Positions 48,901 to 60,900 of a DNA stretch of 64,000 nt are shown piece by piece. Positions within the stretch are counted from its first letter, which is position 1; every line of letters begins with the position of its first letter. Under the pieces are notes generated by a model. The model saw only the letters and a list, made by a program, of their open reading frames with translations, was not told the DNA's origin and made no database searches. The translations under genes and the position numbers were made by a program. The DNA is from Loripinus fragilis (Eukaryota > Mollusca > Bivalvia > Lucinida > Lucinidae), in the NCBI GenBank assembly GCA_964019695.1, contig OZ026517.1:53809672-53873671 (forward strand), read 5' to 3'.

Positions 48901-51900
48901 TGGATCCGCACTTGACACGTCGCATATCTTAGCATTGTTCGTACGCATGCGCAGAAAGAAGGCGTTTAACGTTTGGATTTAACGGGCCCACCTATCCTTA
49001 AAATATTAGTGCATCTTACTCTTCGAAAAAAGTCAATGCATTCACTCAGTTTGGTCGAAAATTGGTACCCAGTTTGAAGATGGAAACTGAGAAATAAAGT
49101 GGAAGGGGTTATAAAATCCAAGTTTTCATGACTTTTGTTAATGTGAGTTGCTTTAAGGGAAGATATTTGAATTTTTCCTTTCTTCAATAAGTCACGCCTC
49201 CTGGTCATATTCATTTATAGCGTTTTCGCTATTTTGTAGAGGGTGAATTAGTGTTATTTTTTTCAAATTCTGATAATTATTTCAAAGAAGATGTTTTAAG
49301 ATTCTTATATAGGTAAAGAAGCACCCTGGTTGCCATGTCTTTGATGTGTAATGTTTTCGCTAGTTTGGAACCAGATCATTCAGTAATCGATTCTTCTTAA
49401 TTGTTTTGAATTCTGATCACATGATTGCTCTCGTAATGGTTTTAAACCATGCAGTACTACTGTTCTAATTTACTCTTCTTTAAACAAAGAACAACAGAAA
49501 ACAGTCTCAAAAGCATTTTGTTCTTTGCCGAAGGCTTTAAAGATGAGATGATAAATTTCAAGTGTGTATCATGAGGGTATCAATGGGGTTTACTTATTAA
49601 CGAAGTATGGCCCTAAAAATTAACAGTTAGCAAATTTTAGGGTAAATTTAACCAATAGCGGAATGAGAGCTTCTAGTGGTTAGCGAATTAAGGCATAAAA
49701 TATAATGATAAGGGATTTGGGGCAAAGAAATACCGAATAGCACATTGGCGCATTTAATCAGTTAACGAATTTGATGGAAAAACGCTATTCTGCTATATCA
49801 CCTCGTAAATGCCTCCAGAGAGGCTACTGATTTTGGGGCCTAAACTTTACTGATTTCTGTGGCCAAAATTTAACTGATTCGCGATTTGGGGCCTCAATTT
49901 TACTAGTTGACGATTTGTGGGCATAACTTTACAAATTAGCGATCTATGAGGCCCAAGTTTTACTGATTAGCGATTTCAAAGGTACCCCATTGAGACCCTC
50001 TATCATGTATGGATAATGTGCAAGTGCTAGACCAAGAATTTTCTAGCAGACACTTAAGAGTTATCCGTTGTCTGTCAGATGAAGGGTGTTTACCATACGG
50101 TCTCGTAAGGGTTAACTGACTCGTAAGGGGGAGTCAATGTCGTAAGTGTTGATTTTTTTTCTATTTAGTCTATGTCAACATTTTAAACCCGATTTTGACT
50201 AAACACTATTAAGGCATAAAAGAAAATTTATGTAAAGTATATTTGTGTCACTAAATCTACCAGTAAACATGTTAAAAAGCCCCTAAACCATGTTTATTTA
50301 AGATCAAAACCAAAAAATCAACACACCCTCGTCCAGGAGAAATTAATTTTTAGACAAACTACTGGGTTTTCCACCTCCGCTATTGCTTCCCATTACACAA
50401 AAATGATAACTATTGGGAATAGCATTGCCTGATATCTGAATATTAATCTGCAAACATTGAAATAAATGTAGAAGTCGCTAATATACATTTTGCTCGTTTT
50501 ATTTTCATCCCGTCACTCATATCTGGACGCTCTCGTAAGGCGACCGTTTGCATAACCTTTTTATCGCCCCTTACGACATTACCACCCGTGTTATATGGCT
50601 AAAGTTTGTAACAATTTATTACCAAAAAGGGCTAGATAAACCTGACACTTTTCAGCATTTATCATATTTTTAGCCTGATTCGGTTGTTGACATGTAGTAT
50701 TTTGGCATAATAACACCCCTTGCATTCATGCCGAGGGGAATATAGTTTTCGTCTTTCAGTTCATCCGTTCGTATGTTCGTTTGTTTGTTCTTCTGTTGCG
50801 AAAAAGTTTTGGTTCATGACCCAGGGTGGAGCTAGAGTTCAAAATCTAGGACACCTTTAAAAAGTGCTATTCTATTTTTCTGACTTTATGCAGATATCTT
50901 TCTAACCATTTATTAGGGAACATTCATGTTTGGATAATTGGTACCATTCATGGCAGGCTTCCATTGGACTGCTTCAGATGCATTGTTACATGCTATTGCT
51001 CTAATTCTAGGACATCTTTAGATTTTTTTGTCATGGTGGAATTGGGGTTGGGACAGTAAGAGCATTGGCAGGGGGTTGTATGTGTTCTCAGAGCACTTAT
51101 TCTGTTTCTAACTGTTTTCTTGGTAGGGGCGTTTTTTTAAACTGTCGTCCGTCGATATTCATTGCAAACAGTTGGTCCAAGATCAGGACCGACAATTCTG
51201 TCAGTCCTGATCGGGAACCAAATCATTTAAAACCCTGATAGTTTTTCCAAAAGAATTTTTTGAAAAAGTGAATTTTGAAAAAAGGAAGCAGACAACAAGA
51301 AAAGCATGACAAATTAACACAAAATATGATATTGGTTCTTTTGTGATCGTAAATAGACAAGTGATGTATGTAAATAGACAAGTAATGTATATTTTTCTTT
51401 CAGACAAGTATGAAAATGATCACTGTGAATGGGCTACAGTATGGCATTCTGGGAGTGATGGGGAAAGGGGGCTCCAGCAAGGTAAGTAGCAGAGTTCCAG
51501 ATAAGAGCCTACGATAAGACTGAATTAAATGTGTATGTGTACTATTACTGTAGGCTTATTGAACATCAGACTTAAAGGACAAGAAAGAACACTGGAAAGT
51601 TGATTCAGAATTGGCAACCATGTTAAAACACTGTTGTATTATACCTAGCATTAATTTCCTATTGTATTGCAGTGAGATAGTTTAAGTATCTTGAGGAGTG
51701 AAATATTTCTTTAGTGAAATATGATTTTTGCCAGAACTACTTTTTTGTAAAAGCTTAAGTATCTTGAGCAGTGACATATTTCACTAGTGATGGTATGATT
51801 TACTGTCTGCCTGTGCATAACTACGTATTTTTATTTCTTTGTTGCCTTTTCTTGCCTTTTTCTGTCTCTTTTTTTCTTAGAAACACTAAAAAGGTATATG

Positions 51901-54900
51901 ATATACAATATAATATGTCCCTTTTCCATGATATGAAAATCTGTCACTCAGGCTTGGCTGAATATGCATAAACAAGTCTGCCAGGACAAGTTGTTTACGC
52001 ATATTCAGCCAAGCCTGAGTAAACATGTGTTTTGGGTGTTTAAAAGAACCATCTGATTGAGATGGTTCTTTTGAGTACCCACAACATATGTTTTGGTTGA
52101 GAAATGAGAGGATAATTTTCAGTTAGGCACTCTTACCTGGGGGCCTGTGCTCAGCTATAGAAACAAGCTAGAATTGTATGGAGCAAGCTAAGATATAACA
52201 CTTTGCAATGAGCGAAAACTAAAGGCGCTGATCAGTCTGCACTGATGTGCAGGCTGGTCTGTTCCTTTGTTGTTCGCACATTTGTCTTTTCTTTTCTTCG
52301 TATTTTGTAGGTGTATAAGGTAATTGATAGTCAACATGCTGTTAAGGCAGTAAAGGTGGTCAACCTTGATAACGCTAATGAGACAATCGTGGAGGGCTAC
52401 AAGAATGAAATAAAACTGCTCAGGAGGTTACAGTACTGTGATAAAGTCATCAAGATGTATGACAGGTAAGTCTACTTGAGTTATTTGATAACGCCAATGA
52501 GACAATCCTGGAGGGCTACAAGAATGAAATAAAACTGCTCAGGAGGTTACAGTACTGTGATAAAGTCATCAAGATGTATGACAGGTAAGTCAATTCGAGC
52601 TACGGTAAATGTTCTAAAATTTTGAACACTTTTCTCTTTCTGTTCTCAAATAAAATGTTGGTTTTCAGGGATGCTTGTCAGAATAGCAAACAGAGAAGAC
52701 CCTGATCAGACTACTTCTTCAGAATCTGATCTGTGTCTGCCCTATATGATTAGGCCTTTTTGGCACTTGGCAGGCAACTAGAATCTGATCTGTGTCTGTC
52801 CTGTATGTCTAGGCCTTTTTGGCACTTGGCAGGCAACTAGTGTCTGATTTGTGTGCGCTGTATGTCTAGGCCTTTTTGGCACTTGGCAGGCAACTAGTGT
52901 CTGATCTGTGTGCGCTGTATGTCTAGGCCTTTTTGGCACTTGGCAGGCAACTAGTGTCTGATCTGTGTACCCTGTATGTCTAGGCCTTTTTAGCATTTGG
53001 CAGGCAACTAGTGTCTTATCTGTGTGCCCTGTATGTCTAGGCCTTTTGGCACTTGGCAGGCAACTAGTGTCTGATCTGTGTGCCCTGTATGTCTAGGCCT
53101 TTTGGCACTTGGCAGGCAACTAGTGTCTGATCTGTGGGCGCTGTATGTCTAGGCCTTTTGGGCACTTGGCAGGCACCTAGTGTCTGATCTGTGTGCGCTG
53201 TATGTCTAGGCCTTTTTGGCACTTGGCAGGCAACTAGTGTCTGATCTGTGTGCGCTGTATGTCTAGGCCTTTTTGGCACTTGGCAGGCAACTAGTGTCTG
53301 ATCTGTGTGCGCTGTATGTCTAGGCCTTTTTGGCTACCAGTAGTGTCTGATCTGTGTCTGTGTTGTTTGTCTAGGCCTTTTTGGCACTTGGCAGGCAACT
53401 AGTGTTCAAAATTTTAGAACATTTACCTTATGTTGGTGTAGGCTTAAGACTGGCAAAAAGGCCAAATTCTAGTTTCTTGCTGATGTTAGCGAAAAGGGCA
53501 GTGGCGCAGCTGGTAGAGTGTTAGGATTTGGATCAAAGGGTCGCTTGTTCAAGACTCACTGGAGGCAGTGTGTTGTGTCCTTGACCAAGACACTTTATCC
53601 TTTGTTTATATAGTGCTGGTTCAGCCGAGGAAGACAGGAAAACATCCCAACATGACTAAAAATTGTTGACTGGGATGCAAAGCAACAACAAATAGAAGCA
53701 AAATATCGAAAAGCTTTTTAAAGTATTACAGCCTTTTGAAATGGTGACACTTTATTAAACCCTATAAATATCAATCATGACTGCAGCAGACAAAAAATTG
53801 TAACATTTTTCTTCATTTTTCTGCAAACAAGGCTTGATATCTCATATGAATCATCTGCTGGCAATGTTCTTCTAAGACAAATACAAAAACTGAAAGTAAT
53901 GTCTGCTGCATATGGTTGTCTGTGCTTTAAGGGTTAACTATTTCCTTGCTAGCAGCCAACTTCTGTCTTAGTCTGATAATCTTTGCAAACAGTTTGGACC
54001 CAAATCAATATGTCAGTCCTTACCTGGATCCAAACCAGTAGCCAAGATCTTGCCTCATTCTTCAAATGTTGAACGAAAGATCGAAAGGCAAACATTGAAC
54101 CCCCGCCTCAAGGAATTTAATTTAAAGTTGCCTTCAACCTCCTAGTGATACTTTTTCCTGTAATAGCCTTTAGTGCAGGTGATGTTGTTAAATGTAAGCC
54201 TGCATGTCACAAAGTTACTCATCTTGCAAAGTTTTTAATCATAGGTCCAGATAATGAAGTTTTTAGTATAAAAATATAATTATTTTCTTACCCATCAATT
54301 GAAACATGTGTTTTGGGTGCTCAGAAGAACCGTCTCATTGAGACGGTTCTTTTGAGTACCCACAACATATGTTTTGGTTGAAAAATAAGAAAACAATAAT
54401 TTACAATTATACACTCATATCTGAAGGCCTGCTCATTTACTTTGTTTCAGTGAGTATGTTCCTGATGAGAACAGGCTATATGTAGTAATGGAATCTGGTA
54501 GCGAAGATCTTGCCTCATTCTTCAAAAGTAGAACGAAAGATCGAAAGGTGCTGTCGGATAATCTTGTCAGATATTATTGGGAGTTTATGTTAGAGGCTGT
54601 GCAAGCACTCCATAGAGAAGGTGGGTTATACAGTAAAACCTGTCTTAAGCAGTCACTCAAAAAGAAGACCAAAAATTGGTTTTCAAGACCAATTATCGCT
54701 TATTGCAGCCCACAAGCATTGCAGAATGCTCCAAAAGAGCATTCTGCAATACTTTTGACCTTCATAAGCTCCCATTTGTCTGTAAGATCTTTGTTTTGTA
54801 TATTTTTGTGTGATTGCTTTAGACAGGTTTACTGTATGCTATTCTATCACATGACATTGTGCCTGGGAGTGATATAGTGCCATGTATTTAAATTGATTAA

Positions 54901-57900
54901 ACATTTGTGGTTTACATATTTAGTCACGTTATGTAATGATGTTCATAGCAATATTGCATACAAATTGATTTACTGTCTGCTTTTAACCCTTAAAGCACCA
55001 ATTACAACTGCAGCAGACGGTAAATTTTGCAGCATCTTTCCAAATTTTGGAAAAAAATAAGGTATGATATTTCATGAGAATCGTCTGCCAGGAGACGATT
55101 CTCATGAAATATCCTGCCTTATTTGTTATTTTTGAAAATGCGGCAAAATTTGAAATTGTCGTCTGCTGCAAATTATAGGTGGCGCTTTAAGGGTTAAAAG
55201 TCACCACTAAAGGGTAGAATTAAACAGAGAGTGAGACCAATTACTTGCACCATGAAGAAATAATCCATAGACTGCAGTCACAACTTTTGATGTCTCTTCC
55301 TCTCTTCTGCTGATGCTCTTAGGTAGCCCATATTGAAATAATACGGACTGAATTAGCACTTATTTAATGCAAAGTTTATTAAAAAAAAAGATATTGTTAA
55401 CCAGGTAATATTCACAGCATAAAAATTTTACAATTTTAAAAGACTGACATACTGGGGTAGTTTAATTTTGGCGGTTTCTCAATTTAATGTCCTTTAAAGT
55501 TTTAATCTATTCATATGGGGGCTACCTTTAAAGGAAATAATATACTTGTACCGTTAAAAAAAGTGATTTTGATGATACAGATACTAAGGATAAGTGCCCA
55601 TATATTGCTTATTGTGTAACTGAACATCAAAACTATATTTCGCTGTCTCATATTTTGGTGATTAGGGAGTGCAGTGGCTCAGTGGTAGAGTGCTTGACTC
55701 GAGACCGAAGGGCCGCGGGTTCGAGCCTCACCGGCGTCACTGCGTTGTGTCCTTGAGCAAGAACATTAATCCTAGCTTAGTACTGGTTCAACCCAGGAAG
55801 ACCCGTCCCTTTATAACTGAAAGATTGTTGATGGGACGTAAAGAATCAATTCAAACAAACAAAATATTTTGGTGATTTTTGTTTTTACTGCCAATAGCGT
55901 CAAGTATAATACCGGCTGAATATAAGATTTTTACAGTAATTAAGAAAAAAAAAATAGATGCAAAATTACCAGTATCCAGCATTTAGAGTTAACCCTTTAC
56001 TCCATATTAACGCTTTTTGACACCTTTGAAATATTATGTATTTGAAATATTATGGAAAATGGAGCATTTGGTCTTTATGGAAAATGGAGCATTTGCTCTT
56101 TTGGAGCAAATTCTGCATTTTCCATAATATTTTTAAAAGTTTTCAAAACTTAACTTAAATTTTTCTTCAATGTTGTCTAAAAATAAAAAGTGATGTCACA
56201 GTCTAAAAATAGCCTATGTAGTAAAGGTTTAACCAGAGACAACTGTATTTATTTCATTTTCAGGTATTATTCATTCAGACTTAAAACCAGCCAATTTTCT
56301 GCTCGTTGGAGGCAATCTGAAGTTGATAGACTTTGGTATAGCGAAGGCCCTTCAGCAGGATAAAACAGGGGTCATACTGGATACCCAGATAGGGACCCTC
56401 AACTACATGAGCCCGGAAACAATCAAAGACATGGAAGCACAGGGTGGGCAGGGCAAGCCCAAATTTAAGGTAAAGAGATTATTCACAACTGATGTTTGGT
56501 TAGGGTTTCAGCTCTAAGTTTACCAATTCAACAATTCAACGGACGCTTAGGTATTTCGATATTTTTAGCAGCATTTTTATAGCCCCCCCCCCCCCCTGTG
56601 CGTCCGTCCATCCGTCCGTAACTTTTATTTTTAATATCTTGAAGATTCATTGCTGGATTTTCATCAAACCTTGCAAACATGTTCATATATGCAAGACAAA
56701 TACTTTAGAAAAAAAAATAAGGGCTAGGGGCCAATTCTATTTGAGTTATTTCCCTTTGTAGTTCTAAATGGCTTTTAATATAGGGTTTTATGCTTATGCT
56801 ATTATAGGCCATACACGGGCCGATCAACTCCTACCACAGCTTTTGATGACACAATTTGATACTTTGCCTAGACAATGTAGACACATTGAACATATGCATG
56901 AAGGAGTTTGGTACAGAAAAAATAATTTTTGACAAAATGCCAGCTGTGAGAACTTAGACTATTTTTCCCTAATAAGGCTTTTGTATATGCATAGACGGTG
57001 CCTTCATGGGCCGATCAACTCCTACCACAGCTTTTGATACTTTGCTGATACAATGTAGACAAAATGACAGCTGTGTGAACTTAGACTATTTTTCCCTAAT
57101 AAGGCTTTTTTATATGCATAGATGGTGCCTTCATGGGCTGATCAACTCCTACCACAGCTTTTAATGGATCAATTTAATACTTTTCCTATACAATATAGAC
57201 ACATTGAACATATGCATGAAGGAGTCTGGTTGAAAAAAGAATGAATTTTTGACAAAATGACAGCTATGAGAACTTAGACAATTATTCCCTTATATGGTTT
57301 TTGTATATGCATGGATAGTGCCTTTATGGGCCGACCAACTCCTACCACCTTTTGATGGAGAAATTTTATACTTTGCCGATACAATGTAGACACATTGAAC
57401 ATTTGCATGGAGGAGTTAATAATTTTTGTTTGCACAGATTCTACTGAAATCTTCTTTTCAAAACTAAGGTCTGCTGGTTTGAACTACAACTAGCCAAGTT
57501 TTTTCACTGAATCTTACTGTGCGGGGGGTATCTAATAAGCATTGCTTATTGACTTTTTTCATTGCATCACAGTTCTTGCATCAACTTGTTTTGTGATGTT
57601 GTTTTGCTATAATCGCTGTAACTTCTATTCATGGTTTGCTAAGCACTCGCCTAGAATATATTCAGTGCCCTTTGAACCATATTGAATATATAACCAAACC
57701 TTACAAGGGTCAATACAGCTGACCCAGGATCTGTAACTGGGCCAAAATGAAATCACTTGATTAATGACATTAGAGCCAGTGCATGAGATTTCCAACAATG
57801 TGGTATGTGCGACCAGCAAAGCCTCAGACCAGCCTGCGCATACGCGCAGTCTGATCAGAGCCTTTGCTAGTCGCTTGAGTATTCTATGATTGTTAAGCTA

Positions 57901-60900
57901 CTGACTGAACACCATTTGGAGTTTCTAAGCTTTACAGGAGGCTGCAGAGGCTCGTCCGAATGTCTACACTTGTCAAAATGTCTAATTGTTGGAAATCTCA
58001 TGCCGGGGCTCAGTTATTACTTAAAATATGTAGCACTTTTTCGTTAGATTTTACCTAAGCTTAATACAGCTTACCTCAGACTAATACTATTGACTTCAAG
58101 TCAATATTGGTTAACCTTGGATCAATACAGTGTACATGTGAAGTTAGGGCTATTCCAGAAAAAAAACCTGGTGGTGGGCTGGGGAAGAAGGCAAAGAATA
58201 TATTTTTCTATGGGTGGTTGGTGACTTGGTTTTGACATTTTTTAAATTATATGGGTCATTGGTGTTTGAAAAAATCTGATAACATGGGTGGTGGGGTTTT
58301 ATCGGAAACCCTGCTACTGACGTTTGATAGGTATATCGAATTGAACCTTTCTGTATCAATCAAAATATCAAATCCCAATTGTTTAAAACAGCTGAGTTGG
58401 ACCAATGAGGGTGATGTCAGACAGAAAAATACAAATAAAGTTTTGCAAGTTGATCTGAAACCATTTGCTTCAAAACTAAAACGCATGAAGCTTTTCATTC
58501 ATTGACAGTTGTTGTTTTCTGTAGAGGTGGTTATTGGAAATGTCATATGTCGATGGGCGTAGACAAGACAGTATAGGAAAATGAGAATGACTTGCACTTT
58601 CCTCTTTCTTTTACGGAAGTTTATTAAAATAATTCACCTGGGTAGATGTTAGACTCGCTTACTCTATATCAATATCGATCATTTTGTATCGACACACATA
58701 TCTTTTTTAATTCTATGGATAGTTGGTATATGAACCTTTCTGATAACATGGGTAGTCGGTATCAAAAATATGTCACCTTGTAAGGATGCCTGGTTCTACA
58801 TTTTATGTCTATTGCAGATTGGTGTGAAGAGTGATGTCTGGTCACTTGGCTGTATTCTATACAACATGGTGTACGGCAGAACCCCCTTTCAGCATTTACG
58901 GCATGATTTCTCTATTTTATGTCTATTGCAGATTGGTGTTAAGAGTGATGTCTGGTCACTTGGCTGTATTCTATACAACATGGTGTATGGCAGAACCCCA
59001 TTTCAGCATTTGCGGCACGATTTCTCTATTATTACATCTATTGCAGATTGGTGTTAAGAGTGATGTCTGGTCACTTGGCTGTATTCTCTACAACATGGTG
59101 TACGGCAGAAACCCATTTCAGCATTTGCGGCACGATTTCTCTATTATTACATCTATTGCAGATTGGTGTTAAGAGTGATGTCTGGTCACTTGGCTGTATT
59201 CTCTACAACATGGTGTATGGCAGAACCCCATTTCAGCATTTACGGCACGATTTCTCTATTATTACATCTATTGCAGATTGGTGTAAAGAGTGATGTCTGG
59301 TCACTTGGCTGTATTCTATACAACATGGTGTATGGCAGAACTCCATTTCAGCATTTACGGCACGATTTCTCTATTTTATGTCTATTGCAGATTGGTGTGA
59401 AGAGTGATGTCTGGTCACTTGGCTGTATTCTCTACAACATGGTGTACGGCAGAACCCCATTTCAGCATTTACGGCACGATTTCTCTAAGCTACAAGCAAT
59501 CATCAATCCAGAATTTCCAATAGAGTTTCCTGACATTCCAAACAAGCATCTTATAGATGTAATGCAGGTACATAGAAATATTTGAGGCGCAACATGTGAT
59601 TTCCAACAATGTGGCATTTTGACAAGTGTAGATTCTGTGCAGCCTCCTGTTAAGCTTAGAAACTCCAAATGATGTTCAGTCAGTAGCTTACCATTCATAG
59701 AATAGTCAAGGGACCAGGCTGGTCTGAGCCTTTGCTGGTCGCACATACCATATTGTTGGAAATCTCATGCCATGGCTCAAGTAATGTTTATTTTCAAACA
59801 CAAGACACTTTGTTATGTCCTTGAGCAAGATACTTATCCTCTGCTTAGTACTGGTTTAACCTAGGAAGACAGGAAATTCTGCGGACATGATTAAAAAATT
59901 GTTGACAATGACATAAGTCATCCGCACTGGCAAAAAGAGTTTTGGGCCATCACAAGAGGGATTGGTTCTTATCACATTGACAAGCAGCAAAGACCCAGAT
60001 GAGACCGGGCAGTCTTGCCAGAGCCCCGGCTGCTCACATAAAGAATGGAAGTAGACGGAGGATCAGTCCAAATTCATCACTCTATCCCCACTAGATAGCT
60101 GTGCATGCATGTGTTAAGCATTACTTAACATATGTGTGATAAGTATCAAAATCTCCTGGTCAGTCTGGGCAGTAATGCGGATTGTAAAACATTAGTTCTA
60201 ATTGTAAAATAATAACTGAAAAGAAATAAAATCAAAATGGGACTGGCTTGTTTTCAACACTCTTTTGGTGACCAATTTATTTCATCTACATTACTCATTA
60301 TGCCCCCAACTTTGAAAAAGTTGAAGGGGCATATTGCTTTGGGCGCATCCGTCCGTCCGTCCGAACAAAAATTAAGTTAGGGAGTTTTAAATTTCATAGA
60401 TTCCCCATCAAAAATTAACCGACCTGCATTTTTTTAAAATCTGGATTATCTGCCTTTGTGAAGTTATGCCCCGTTTAAAGGGTCAGAGTGAAATTTTGTA
60501 ATCAAGATACCTATGAGTTAATTCAGCTAGGAGCTTCAAACTTGGTCAGCGGATGGAGGATAATGAGCAAATAACCTGGTGAAAATTAAAAAGAAGTTAA
60601 TTTTTTTAGTATTTGCCCTTTGCAAATTTTGGCATTGAAAACTTGTAATCAAGATCTCTCAAAAACTATTACAGCTAGTAGCTTCAAACTTGGTCAGCTG
60701 ATAGAAGATAATGAGCAGACTACCTGGTGAAAATTTAAAAGGAAAGTTATTTGATTGTTACGAGTTATTGCCCTTTGCAAGTTTGGGCATTGAAAACTTG
60801 TTATCAAGTTCAAATTAGGTCAGTCGATAGAGGATGATGACCCTTGTGTTATAAAAGATTACCATCCTTCTTGCACAAGCAAAGGATTGGGGGCACAGTG

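Larger units (their letters stand above)
45862..50590. mobile_element. 4.73-kb element with CACGGGTGG inverted ends in TTK intron 11
   Basis: The left end CACGGGTGGTAATGTCGTAA (continuing GGGGC, then TTATGCAAA about 10 bp later) is mirrored at the right end 50539-50590. Flanks share TTAT (45858-45861 and 50591-50594), a possible 4-bp target duplication. Subterminal CGTAAGG-type motifs recur at about 46303, 46339, 50103, 50126, 50142 and 50533. The interior contains SINEs and MITEs that inserted later but no recognisable transposase. CAC ends plus subterminal repeats recall EnSpm/CACTA or Transib elements, without proof. Confidence 0.7.

Noticed and set aside
52778..53279. Reverse-strand frames with [19 protein letters not shown] repeats
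   Set aside because: Translation of the 57-bp intronic minisatellite; the unit length is a multiple of three, so open frames are expected.
54488..54877. 129-residue frame starting in TTK exon 14
   Set aside because: The exon part is real but the frame runs past the gtgggt donor into intron; the first Met is internal to the protein.
26763..55760. Functional tRNA genes at A/B-box-like sequences
   Set aside because: No cloverleaf with acceptor stem and anticodon arm; the same sequence continues into a common SINE body in all copies.
58770..59585. Several overlapping frames with kinase motifs as separate small kinase genes
   Set aside because: They are copies of one TTK exon start in different frames after 115-bp units; only the last has a donor and unique continuation.
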